A DNA stretch of 64,000 bases from Rhizobium sp. C4 (lineage in GTDB: Bacteria; Pseudomonadota; Alphaproteobacteria; Rhizobiales; Rhizobiaceae), in NCBI RefSeq assembly GCF_021026315.1, contig NZ_JAJNCX010000002.1:1-64000 (forward strand), in the 5' to 3' direction. The position numbers and the translations under genes are program-made. Under the pieces are notes generated by a model, which was not told the DNA's origin, ran no database searches, and saw only the letters and a program-made list of their open reading frames with translations. The stretch's first letter is position 1, and each line of letters begins with the position of its first letter. This document shows positions 34,320 to 42,147 of the stretch, in pieces.

Positions 34320-35120
34320 ATGACCCCATCGCTCGACGGCAAGGATTACCGAATGATGTTCAGCCTCAAGGGCCGAACATCGCTTGTCACGGGTGCCTGT
34401 GGCGGGCTCGGCTCGGCAATCGTCGATCTTTTTGCCTCTGCCGGTGCGCGGCTTATCCTGTCCGATATCGTCGAGCCGGCACTCGCCGACAGGCTTGCCG
34501 CAATCAATGCGCCGCGCTCGGGCCATGCATCACTTCCTCTCGACCTTTCGGATCTTTCCGCTGTCAGGGCACAGATGAGGGCGCTGGTGGCTCGAGGCGA
34601 CGTGCCAGACAGTCTCATCCTGAATGCCGGCATGCAAGGTCCGGCTGGTCCGATCGGCGAAGTCAGCCAGGATGACTGGGATCGGGTCATGACGGTCAAC
34701 CTCGCCAGCGCTCATGCGATCTGTTCGGAGCTCTTGCCCGCGATGGCGGAGAGGGGCGGCGGCTCAGTCATCTTCATGGCCTCCATTGCGGGGTTGCGCG
34801 GCAACAAAGCGATCGGCCTCTATGGCCTGACCAAGGCCGCGCTCTCTCAATTCGCGCGCAACCTCGCGGTCGAATGGGGTCATCGAAATATCCGCGCCAA
34901 TGCGATCGCGCCGGGTCTCACGCGCACGTCGCTCGCGCGCGATTTGATGGCGGACGCGGCCTTCATGGAGCGTCGCCTGGCAATGACCCCGCTCCGCCGC
35001 GTTGGCGAACCTGAGGAGATTGCCGCAACGGCCCTCTATCTCTCCAGTCCGGCCGGCGCCTTTGTGACGGGTCAGACGATTGTCGTGGACGGCGGCACGG
35101 TGATCACCGACGGCGGCTGA
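34320..35120 (+). CDS. Short-chain dehydrogenase/reductase (SDR)
   Basis: This 266-residue classical SDR has the cofactor loop TGACGGLG near residue 26, ILNAGMQGP, catalytic Ser in MASIAGLRG and Tyr-x-x-x-Lys in YGLTKAAL, plus the C-terminal TGQTIVVDGGTVI. The Asp of LSDI after the second strand suggests NAD(H) preference. AAGGAA at 34308-34313 is correctly spaced for the ATG at 34320. It probably oxidises an alcohol intermediate of the pathway; the substrate is unknown. Confidence 0.92.
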   Translation: MTPSLDGKDYRMMFSLKGRTSLVTGACGGLGSAIVDLFASAGARLILSDIVEPALADRLAAINAPRSGHASLPLDLSDLSAVRAQMRALVARGDVPDSLILNAGMQGPAGPIGEVSQDDWDRVMTVNLASAHAICSELLPAMAERGGGSVIFMASIAGLRGNKAIGLYGLTKAALSQFARNLAVEWGHRNIRANAIAPGLTRTSLARDLMADAAFMERRLAMTPLRRVGEPEEIAATALYLSSPAGAFVTGQTIVVDGGTVITDGG

Positions 35121-35156
35121 GGGTTGGACAAGAACCCTGGCTTCAGACCCTCAGCC
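35115..35156 (+). terminator. Hairpin overlapping the SDR stop codon
   Basis: GGCTGAGGGT (35115-35124, containing the TGA stop) pairs with ACCCTCAGCC (35147-35156) around a 22-base loop. It separates the SDR gene from the promoter of the lactonase gene. Confidence 0.55.
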
Positions 35157-35223
35157 TTGCCGCGCACCAGCGTCGAGTGGATCGACGAGAGGCTTGTGTT
35201 GAGCAGCGCGACCACGCAACGCG

Positions 35224-35267
35224 TTGACAAGAAAATCGAAAAAGTATTTGGTCGAACGTATGACTAA
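35224..35267 (+). promoter_or_regulatory. Promoter of the SMP-30 gene with TetR-type operator
   Basis: TTGACA at 35224-35229 is followed after about 15 bases by TATTTG. The palindrome TTGGTCGAACGTATGACTAA (35248-35267; TTrGTC-N8-GACyAA) overlaps the -10. It resembles the sites at 30389 and 30615, so this gene likely belongs to the same regulon. Confidence 0.6.
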
Positions 35268-35291
35268 TTAAACTGCAGCAGGAGTGCTCCC

Positions 35292-36302
35292 ATGTCGAAC
35301 CCACTCAAAGGCTTCACGGTCGACCGTGCCGACATCCGTTTCACGGGGCGTGACCTGCAGCGCCCGGAATGCATTCTGGCGGAGCGCGACGGCACCCTGT
35401 GGTCAGCGGACGCGCGAGGAGGCGTGATGCGGATCGCGCCGGACGGCAGCCAGGAACTCATTGTACAGACGGGTCTCGAACAGGTCGGCGGCGGCTCCTT
35501 CGAAGACCGCTATGTCAACACGCAGGGCAGTCTGCCGAATGGTTTGGCATTTGATGCCGAGGGCAATTTTCTCATCGCCAATTTCGGCACGGACCGCCTG
35601 GAATTCATGCGGCGAAATGGTGAAAGCAAGGTCCTGCTCGACCAGATCGACGGCCGACCGCTCGGCAAGGCCAATTTCGTCACCCGTGACAGCAAGGGTC
35701 GCCTCTGGCTGACGGTCACGACGCAGATGATCCCGTGGACGGACCACGTCAAGACGAACAGCCGCGACGGCTATATTGCGCTGATTGACGACAAGGGCGT
35801 GCGCATTGTCGCTGATAATCTCTGCGGCACGAACGAGTTGCGTTTCGACGCAAGGGAAGAATGGCTATATGTCGCGGAAACGACCTCCCGTAATGTCACG
35901 CGTTTCCGCGTGAATGACAATGGCGACCTGACCAACCGGGAGATTTACGGTCCCAGCAATGTTGGCGGCTTCTGCGACGGCATCGCGTTCGATGTGTATG
36001 GCAATCTCTGGTCGACGCTCATCATGACCGATCGGCTGATCGCCATCACGCCCGAAGGCGACTTGCTGACCATCCTGGATGACGGCAACCCGGAAAAGAC
36101 CGCAGAGCTCGACCGCGCCTGGGAAGAGGGCCGCGTCACGCCTGACATCATGGGCGCCGCCACCGGCACGCTGTGCCCATGGATGGCGAGCCTCACGTTC
36201 GGCGGACCGGATCTGAAAACCGTGTATCTCGGATCTCTCCGCGGCGACCGCATCCCTTACTTTCGCAGTCCCGTCGCCGGGTTGCCGCTGATCTACTGGT
36301 AA
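35292..36302 (+). CDS. SMP-30/gluconolactonase-family lactonase
   Basis: This 336-residue beta-propeller protein matches the SMP-30/gluconolaconase/LRE family: RPECILAERDGTLWSADARG, the metal-site Asn region SLPNGLAFDAEGNFLIANFG, NELRFDAREEWLYVAETTSR, and CDGIAFDVYGNLWSTL with the conserved Asp. There is no signal peptide. AGGAG precedes the ATG. These metal-dependent hydrolases open lactones. In this cluster the lactone could arise from the ring-cleavage product, which is inference. Confidence 0.88.
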   Translation: MSNPLKGFTVDRADIRFTGRDLQRPECILAERDGTLWSADARGGVMRIAPDGSQELIVQTGLEQVGGGSFEDRYVNTQGSLPNGLAFDAEGNFLIANFGTDRLEFMRRNGESKVLLDQIDGRPLGKANFVTRDSKGRLWLTVTTQMIPWTDHVKTNSRDGYIALIDDKGVRIVADNLCGTNELRFDAREEWLYVAETTSRNVTRFRVNDNGDLTNREIYGPSNVGGFCDGIAFDVYGNLWSTLIMTDRLIAITPEGDLLTILDDGNPEKTAELDRAWEEGRVTPDIMGAATGTLCPWMASLTFGGPDLKTVYLGSLRGDRIPYFRSPVAGLPLIYW

Positions 36303-36824
36303 GGACGGTCTGCACCCTCGCGGCGAGGACATGGTCCCGATCCGTCGTCGAGACTATCGATAAAGCGAACTCTCAAGTGTTTTCAAGTCGCTGGGGTTTG
36401 GGTTTGGGAGGATCGTCGGTTCCAATCCCTTCAAGGCGCCAACCCGAGCTGTTAGTTCAACATAGGCCATTTCACTTATCCAGCTTTCAGTGTGCCAAAG
36501 CAGGCGGTAGGGCAACAATCGATCGGGAGGCAAGCTGTCAGCGCATCCGCCTGCACAGGTGACTAGTTCGATTATGGTAAGGAAGCTGGATCAGCCATGT
36601 TCGGCGATCGGAACGGATGTAATTGGCTACACTCACCCAAACGTGAAACACCGCCCTGGATATCTGCCGAGTACATGGCTGCAGGCGTCTGGAACGCTTG
36701 AATGTTCAAGGTCTTGTGCAAAAGATCTTCGGTAAGCGCGGGCAATCAGGCGTATGTTGCTTCAAATCTGCTCCAGATCGGCCACTGTCGATCCGGAGCA
36801 GCCGGCTGCGCTTAAGCGTAAAGC
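36303..36824. other. Intergenic region without a supported gene
   Basis: These 522 bases separate the lactonase gene from the truncated ligase. Short open frames exist but none is recognisable. A stretch near 36395-36440 has a GGTTCCAATCCC word like a tRNA T-arm, but no complete tRNA can be folded around it. The region is probably eroded after rearrangement. Confidence 0.35.
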
Positions 36825-37755
36825 CTAAAGGGCATTCATCACTGGCTGCTTGAGCCTGAATCTCTGGATCTTGCCGGATTCGGTCTTGGGCAGTTCCTTC
36901 ACGAATTCGATGGCGCGCGGGTATTTGTAGGGCGCGATCGTTGACTTGACGTGAAGCTGCAGCAGTTCGACCGTCGGATCGGCGGGGATCGCCTGTTCGG
37001 CCAGAACCACATAGGCCTTGACGATCTGCCCGCGCGCCTCGTCGGCAACGCCGATCACGGCACATTCCCGGACATAAGGATGCGCCAGAAGCGCTGCCTC
37101 CACTTCCGGTCCGGCGATGTTGTAGCCGGCAGAAACGATCATGTCGTCATTGCGGGCGGCGAAGTGGAAATAGCCGTCTTCGTCCTGAATGAAGGCATCA
37201 CCCGTGACGTTCCAGCCATCGCAGACATAGTCGGTCTGGCGATAGTCGGCGAGATAACGGCAGCCGACCGGGCCGCGCACTGCGAGCCGTCCGACCGTTC
37301 CCCGCGGCAGCTCGTTCATGTTCTCGTCGACCACCTTCGCCTCGTAGCCGGTCAGCGGCTTGCCGGTGCAGCCGGGCTTGTAGTCCTCGAGCCGGTTGGA
37401 GATGAAGATGTGCAGCATTTCGGTGGCGCCGATACCATCGAGGATCGGCTTGCCGGTGCGCTTCACCCATTCCTCGAAGACAGGTGCTGGCAGCGTCTCG
37501 CCGGCAGAGACGGCAATGCGCAGCGACGAGAGATCGACGCCCTCGTTCATCGCAGACAGCATGGCGCGATAGGCGGTCGGCGCGGTGAAGGAGATCGTCG
37601 CCTTGTATTTGCGGATGATCTCGATGAGGTTCGGCGGGGTCGCGTTTTCGATGAGCGCCGCGCAGGCGCCGAAGCGCAGCGGGAAGATGGCAAGGCCGCC
37701 AAGCCCGAAGGTGAAGGCGAGAGGCGGCGAGCCGTCCAACAAGACTTCCTGCGCG
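36825..37755 (-). pseudogene. Benzoate/2-aminobenzoate-CoA-ligase-like enzyme, N-terminally truncated
   Basis: About 305 residues of an AMP-forming CoA ligase remain: DGSPPLAFTFGLGGLAIFPL, SFTAPTAYRAMLSAM, VSAGETLPAPVFEEW, IGATEMLHIFISN, the GDAFIQDEDGYFHFAARNDD hinge, and the C-terminal PKTESGKIQRF with the catalytic Lys. Complete enzymes have about 540 residues; the first roughly 230, including the STTGxPK phosphate loop, are missing. At about 37755 the sequence switches to an outer-membrane barrel tail on the other strand. The remaining C-terminal part has no stops, so the break may be fairly recent. Confidence 0.78.
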
Positions 37756-37875
37756 GCGGCATCGGGGTCAGCTACAGGCTCGGCAATGGCGACGGGTTGA
37801 TCATGCTCAACACCTCCAACCAGACCGGCCGGAATACGACGTGGCTCTCAGCCAGTTATCGCGTGACGTTCTGAA
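37756..37875 (+). pseudogene. C-terminal tail of an outer-membrane beta-barrel protein
   Basis: The + strand encodes GGIGVSYRLGNGDGLIMLN, then alternating residues up to LSASYRVTF and a stop. The terminal Phe after alternating aromatic/hydrophobic residues is the outer-membrane insertion signal. Only about 38 codons remain and there is no start in frame. It may come from an autotransporter or another surface protein; the family cannot be fixed from this much. Confidence 0.5.
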
Positions 37876-38411
37876 CGCGGTGCACGCTTTCACTCAATTT
37901 GTCCGACAAGGACCTTTCAGAAAAGTTCGCGACAGAGCCCTGACAGGACGTATGCACCTATTGCAACGAGCTTGCGCCAGACGCCACTGACTCATCCATT
38001 CCGCTGTGGCAACCAGTGGCTTGGCGCATTGCGCGCTGAGCTATCGGGAGGAGCAATGACAAACTCGCAGAGCGTGACGGAATACTTCATTGCTGGCCCT
38101 CAGTCGCTCCAAAGCATTGCTGCCGGGACCAACCGCCACGGCGCTCGTTTCAGGCGAACAGGCGGCAAGTCGGTCTCGTCAAGGCGCCGCTCCGCGACTT
38201 TGAGGTCATCCATCACACGAGCTGCGGGACTGCGGTGCGGCCATCACCTTCGCTGCCAGCAGGCCCGAGCGCAAACGCCTTTCGCCGACATTGCGCGGCG
38301 GCTTCAGCAACTGAACGCTGCAGCAGTTCGCACAATGATGTCGAGTCACTCAGGCAGAGCAGAATTGTCTTTCTGCACCGGCGCGGGATTTTCTGCGGCC
38401 AGGAGATCATC
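37876..38411. other. Intergenic region containing a duplicated promoter segment
   Basis: Bases 37961 to about 38085 are a diverged direct repeat of the upstream region of the hydrolase gene at 40767, including the equivalents of its ribosome-binding site and first codons (ATG at 38056 followed by ACAAACTCGCAGAGCGTG). The open frame after that ATG soon loses any resemblance, so it looks like a decayed paralogue start. The remaining sequence to 38411 is not recognisable. Confidence 0.5.
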
Positions 38412-39569
38412 ATGACGCTGCGTAGAGTGGAAGAGGCTATCTCAATCGAAGACTTCAGAAAAATGGCCCGCGCCCGGTTACCGCGCGCCGTCTTTGACTT
38501 TGTTGACGGTGGAGCAGCGGACGAATTGACACTGAAAGGAAACCGGGCGGCTTTTGATCGCCTGTCGATCGTCCCTCGGATACTGACCGATGTTTCTGCG
38601 CCCGACATTTCGTCGACGTTCATGGGACAGGAATTTCCGACACCGCTTGTGATCTCGCCGATGGGATCTTGTTCGCTCGTACGACCGGATGCGGATCTTG
38701 CGATTGCGCGTGCGGCTGCCACTCGCGGCATCCCATACACGCTCTCCACCATGTCATCGACCAGCATCGAAACGATGGCCAGATCTGTGTCTGGCGTGCT
38801 CTGGTTTCAGCTCTACGTGCTGAAGGACCGAGCGTTTAATGAGAAACTGTTGCAACGCGCCCAGGAGAATGGTTACTCGGCATTGGTTCTGACACTCGAC
38901 CTTCAGGCAGGCGGAAAGCGTGAAAAGGACCTTCGAAACGGGGTCTCTGTCCCTCTAAGGCCGTCACCTGGCTTGGCTTGGTCTGCGATCCGCAAACCAG
39001 GATGGCTTTTCCGCATGATGGTTCACGGAAGTCCGCAGTTCGAGAACGTGCGTGGCTATCTGGGGAACACCAGCGCCGGCTTGACGATTGCCGCCCGAGT
39101 TGGCGCGAATCTGGATGCGGGCTTCGCTTGGGAAGACTTCGACCGGATGCGGGAGATGTGGCGTGGCAAGTTGATCGTCAAAGGCGTCAATCATCCAGAT
39201 GACGCAAAAGAACTGATCCGGCGCGGGGCGGATGGACTTTGGATTTCCAATCACGGAGGGCGACAGCTTGACGGCGCAATCGCGAGCATCGAAGCCCTGT
39301 CGAATATCCGAAAGGCAGTCCCGCCTCAGACCCCGATGCTGCTCGATTCCGGCATACGGCGAGGAACCGATCTGATGAAATTGCGTGCCTATGGTGCATC
39401 GCTTGGTGCTGTAGGCCGTGCGGCTCTTTATGCGGCCGCCATGGGACCGGAAGGTCCAGCGAGAGCTCTGGATATCCTTCTTGACGAACTCCGGCTTGGC
39501 CTCAAATTGTCGGGCGCGCCGTCATTTCGCAACATCAATGACGGGTTGTTCGGACAGCCAGTGAGATGA
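38412..39569 (+). CDS. FMN-dependent alpha-hydroxyacid dehydrogenase (LldD-like)
   Basis: This 385-residue TIM-barrel flavoprotein belongs to the lactate oxidase/glycolate oxidase/mandelate dehydrogenase family. It has the N-terminal RLPRAVFDFVDGGAADE, ISPMGSCSLVRPDADLAIAR, the phosphate/catalytic SNHGGRQLDG with the active-site His and Arg, and DSGIRRGTDLMKLRAYGAS. AGGAG precedes the ATG at 38412. The family oxidises L-2-hydroxyacids to 2-oxoacids. With the nearby FAD-linked enzyme and the Bkd complex, a 2-hydroxyacid catabolic role is plausible. Confidence 0.92.
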   Translation: MTLRRVEEAISIEDFRKMARARLPRAVFDFVDGGAADELTLKGNRAAFDRLSIVPRILTDVSAPDISSTFMGQEFPTPLVISPMGSCSLVRPDADLAIARAAATRGIPYTLSTMSSTSIETMARSVSGVLWFQLYVLKDRAFNEKLLQRAQENGYSALVLTLDLQAGGKREKDLRNGVSVPLRPSPGLAWSAIRKPGWLFRMMVHGSPQFENVRGYLGNTSAGLTIAARVGANLDAGFAWEDFDRMREMWRGKLIVKGVNHPDDAKELIRRGADGLWISNHGGRQLDGAIASIEALSNIRKAVPPQTPMLLDSGIRRGTDLMKLRAYGASLGAVGRAALYAAAMGPEGPARALDILLDELRLGLKLSGAPSFRNINDGLFGQPVR

Positions 39570-39638
39570 CACGTCAGTATGGCGATCGAGGCGGCCAACC
39601 ATCAGGCGGCGCCTCTCTGCCATCCACCCGGCATTCTC

Positions 39639-40571
39639 TCAATCAGACGCGTGTCTCCGTGGCGGCCTGCCGTTCTTTCGGTTGTAGGCGCGATAGAAGG
39701 TCGAGAGGTCGTTATAGCCGACCCGATAGGCGGCCTCCGATATGGGCAGGTCGGGGCGTTGCGTCAGCAGGCGATCGACGGCGCCGCAGCGTTCGTCGTT
39801 CAGTACCTCGGTGAAGGTCGTTCCGCATTGGGCGAGATGCAATTGCAGCGTTCGCGGGCGCATCTTCAGGAGCGCCGCCACGGTATCGATGGAAAGACCC
39901 GGATCGACCATTTCCGCGGAGACGACCGCCCGCGTCCGCCTCAGCGTCTCGTTCCATGAGGAGGGCTGCGCCGCCGAAACATCGGAGCAGAAGATCGAGC
40001 TCATGAGCGCCTGCAGCGCCGTCCCCAGCCCATCGATCTCGCTGTCGTCCCAGTCGGTCTGCCGGCGGTGAACGAATTGAAGCAGGTTGGCAACGGAGGC
40101 AAAGAGCGGATGGCGATTGAGGCTGTCGGTCAGCAGTTCCGGCCGCCTTGCCTTCGCCGCCATGCTGCGCGGCATCTTGCAGACCAGAAACTCCGTGCCC
40201 CGCCCGGTGCCAAGCTGGGCGGTAAAGGGGCGCGCATTGTCGACGAGAACAACGTGCCCGACATCGGTGAGGAAGCAGGCATTGTCCTGCGAAAACCGCA
40301 TCTGACCGCGCAGGATGAAGTTGAGATAGAGGTTGTCGTCATCGGCCAGCGCGATGTCGCGCTGCGTGCGCAGGATGAGATGATCGGGGACCGACAGATA
40401 GGTGAAGGCGTGGTCGTTCGTCTGCGAAAGACGCACATGTGAGTTGAACCGTCGATCGTCGGAGGGGCGATCCGGGGTCAGCCGCACGAAGGATGTGCAA
40501 AGCGCATCGCGGTAATAGTCGAAACGTCGAAAATCATCGACGTCCTCGGCCGTCCACGTCATCGAAGGCAT
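39639..40571 (-). CDS. AraC-family regulator with AraC-binding-like domain
   Basis: This 310-residue protein has an N-terminal AraC-binding-like sensor (about residues 15-195) and a C-terminal AraC helix-turn-helix pair at about 210-305 (IDTVAALLKMRPRTLQLHLA, then ISEAAYRVGYNDLSTFYRAYNRKNG). GGAGG upstream supports the ATG at 40571 rather than the one at 40592. It is divergent from the hydrolase gene at 40767 and convergent with the FMN dehydrogenase. The repeated upstream segment at 37961 and 40671 could carry its sites. Confidence 0.9.
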   Translation of the reverse strand: MPSMTWTAEDVDDFRRFDYYRDALCTSFVRLTPDRPSDDRRFNSHVRLSQTNDHAFTYLSVPDHLILRTQRDIALADDDNLYLNFILRGQMRFSQDNACFLTDVGHVVLVDNARPFTAQLGTGRGTEFLVCKMPRSMAAKARRPELLTDSLNRHPLFASVANLLQFVHRRQTDWDDSEIDGLGTALQALMSSIFCSDVSAAQPSSWNETLRRTRAVVSAEMVDPGLSIDTVAALLKMRPRTLQLHLAQCGTTFTEVLNDERCGAVDRLLTQRPDLPISEAAYRVGYNDLSTFYRAYNRKNGRPPRRHASD

Positions 40572-40670
40572 GGTGCCGCCTCCCTCTCCCATTGCTCCCG
40601 CGCCAATTTATGCGTCATCTCGCATGGGATGACAAGAATGTGTCATGCCGGGCGGCTGGCTTTGCGTTTC

Positions 40671-40790
40671 TTGCAATGCGCTTGCGCCTGACGCAACTGA
40701 CTCCCTTTCGCTCCGGTGGCAACCTGATGATCTGGCGTCGTACACGCCGAACCATTGGGAGGAACCATGGATAACTTGCAGAACGTGCTG
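40671..40790 (+). repeat. Promoter-region repeat, copy B (copy A at 37961-38085)
   Basis: Copy B starts TTGCAATGCGCTTGCGCC and copy A TTGCAACGAGCTTGCGCC. Both continue with GACGC-ACTGACTC, then a shared GTGGCAACC and GGGAGGA ribosome-binding site, and reach into the first codons. Copy B contains the small palindrome TGCG-N5-CGCA. It is probably a regulatory segment duplicated with its gene. Confidence 0.6.
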
Positions 40791-41912
40791 GCGCGCGCCG
40801 TAGAGCAGCGCCAGCTTCCCTATGTCGTTGCATCCGTCGCTGACCGCAACGGCGTCATCTTCGAAGGTGCGGCGGGCGAGGCCGCGCCGGGTCGGAAGGC
40901 AGATCAGGACACGCTGTTCCGGATCTTCTCGATGACGAAAGCCGTCGGCTCTGCGGCTGCCGCCATTCTCATCGATCGCGGCAAGCTCGCCCCGGAAACG
41001 CCGGTCGCCGACATCCTTCCGGAATGGAACCAGCTGAAGGTTCTGGAAGGCATCAAGGACGGCAAGCCGGTCATGCGTGCGCCGAAAACCCGTGCCACGG
41101 CCCGCCATCTGGCGACACACACGTCGGGCCTCGAATACGAATTCTGGTGCCAGGGTGTCGTCGACTACATGGAGGCGACCGGGCATCCCTCGGTTCTCTC
41201 CGGGACGCGCGACGCGCTGAACTATCCGCTGATGACCGACCCAGGTACGCGCTGGGGCTATGGCCCGAGCATCGACTGGCTGGGGATGATGGTGGAGAAG
41301 GTCGATGGCCGGCGCATCGATCAGTTCTGCCGCGAGGAGATCTTCGAACCGCTCGGCATGAAGGACACCTGCTTTGAGCCAGAGGGCAAGCAGGCGCGCC
41401 TGGCGACGCCCTATATCCGGGGCGAGAACGGCGCGTTCGATGCGATCGACATCTCGCCGCCCGCCCATCCGGAAGTCTACGGCATGGGCCATGCGCTCTA
41501 TTCGACGACGCCGGACTACATGCGCTTCTGCCGCATGGTTCTCAATGGCGGCAGCCTCGACGGCCAGCGCATTCTCGGCGAAAAGGCCATGACGCTGCTT
41601 TCGACCGATCAAATGGGCGGACTGAGCTTTGCAAAAATGCTATCATCCTCTCCGTTGACGGCGGATGTCGACATGTTCCCCGGCCAGCCGGTGGGCCACA
41701 CGTTCGGCTATCTGCAGAACCGTACCGACATTTCGGGCCGGCGGCGCAGCGGGTCGCTCTCCTGGGCCGGCGTGATGAACACGCATTACTGGATCGATCC
41801 CAGAACCGGTCTGGCCGCCGTGTTCATGACACAGTCGTTGCCCTTCGTGGAGCAACCGCTGATGGACTTCTACGTGGACTTCGAGAAGGCGGTATACGCC
41901 GCGCGCGGCTGA
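40767..41912 (+). CDS. Serine beta-lactamase-like hydrolase (class C/EstB family)
   Basis: This 381-residue protein has the S-x-x-K motif SMTK at residues 55-58 (RIFSMTKA) and the Tyr of the second motif at YGPS (165-168), which has Ser in place of the usual Asn. The third motif, K/H-T-G, is not clear. Such enzymes are usually esterases or peptidases rather than antibiotic-resistance enzymes. There is no signal peptide, which also argues for a cytoplasmic esterase. GGGAGGA precedes the ATG. Confidence 0.9.
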   Translation: MDNLQNVLARAVEQRQLPYVVASVADRNGVIFEGAAGEAAPGRKADQDTLFRIFSMTKAVGSAAAAILIDRGKLAPETPVADILPEWNQLKVLEGIKDGKPVMRAPKTRATARHLATHTSGLEYEFWCQGVVDYMEATGHPSVLSGTRDALNYPLMTDPGTRWGYGPSIDWLGMMVEKVDGRRIDQFCREEIFEPLGMKDTCFEPEGKQARLATPYIRGENGAFDAIDISPPAHPEVYGMGHALYSTTPDYMRFCRMVLNGGSLDGQRILGEKAMTLLSTDQMGGLSFAKMLSSSPLTADVDMFPGQPVGHTFGYLQNRTDISGRRRSGSLSWAGVMNTHYWIDPRTGLAAVFMTQSLPFVEQPLMDFYVDFEKAVYAARG

Positions 41913-42036
41913 TGCGCATCGATCAACCTGCCGGGGCGACAGAGCCGCGGCAGGCGCGATGTGGAACAAGCGTGATCCGGCCCATTGGGAACCGGATTCG
42001 ATCAAATTGCGCCCAAATTGAAGATGCAAGCGACAC

Positions 42037-42070
42037 CAAACGCACCGACAAAACTCTGTTGGTGCGTTTG
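42037..42070. terminator. Long hairpin between hydrolase and acyl-CoA synthetase genes
   Basis: CAAACGCACCGACA (42037-42050) pairs with TGTTGGTGCGTTTG (42057-42070) over 14 positions, one of them G-T, around a six-base loop. It lies 125 bases after the hydrolase stop and 78 before the synthetase start. There is no T-run. It could instead be a protein-binding palindrome for the downstream promoter. Confidence 0.55.
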
Positions 42071-42147
42071 ACGTGATACATGGACCGATCCCCGGCGCGG
42101 AGGAGGCGCTGTGGAAACTGGGACTGAGCTTCTGAGGAGGAGAACAC

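Noticed and set aside
36395-36440. tRNA-like T-arm word GGTTCCAATCCC followed by GGCGCCA
   Set aside because: No matching acceptor, D-arm or anticodon stem could be found upstream; probably chance or a very small relic.
37972-38415. 147-codon + strand frame upstream of the FMN dehydrogenase
   Set aside because: Only its first codons resemble a real gene start (the duplicated hydrolase upstream region); the rest is low-complexity Arg/Ser/Ala typical of out-of-frame reading.
40767-41912. Antibiotic-resistance beta-lactamase
   Set aside because: SMTK and YGPS motifs are present, but there is no signal peptide and no clear KTG motif; the sequence type fits cytoplasmic EstB-like esterases better.
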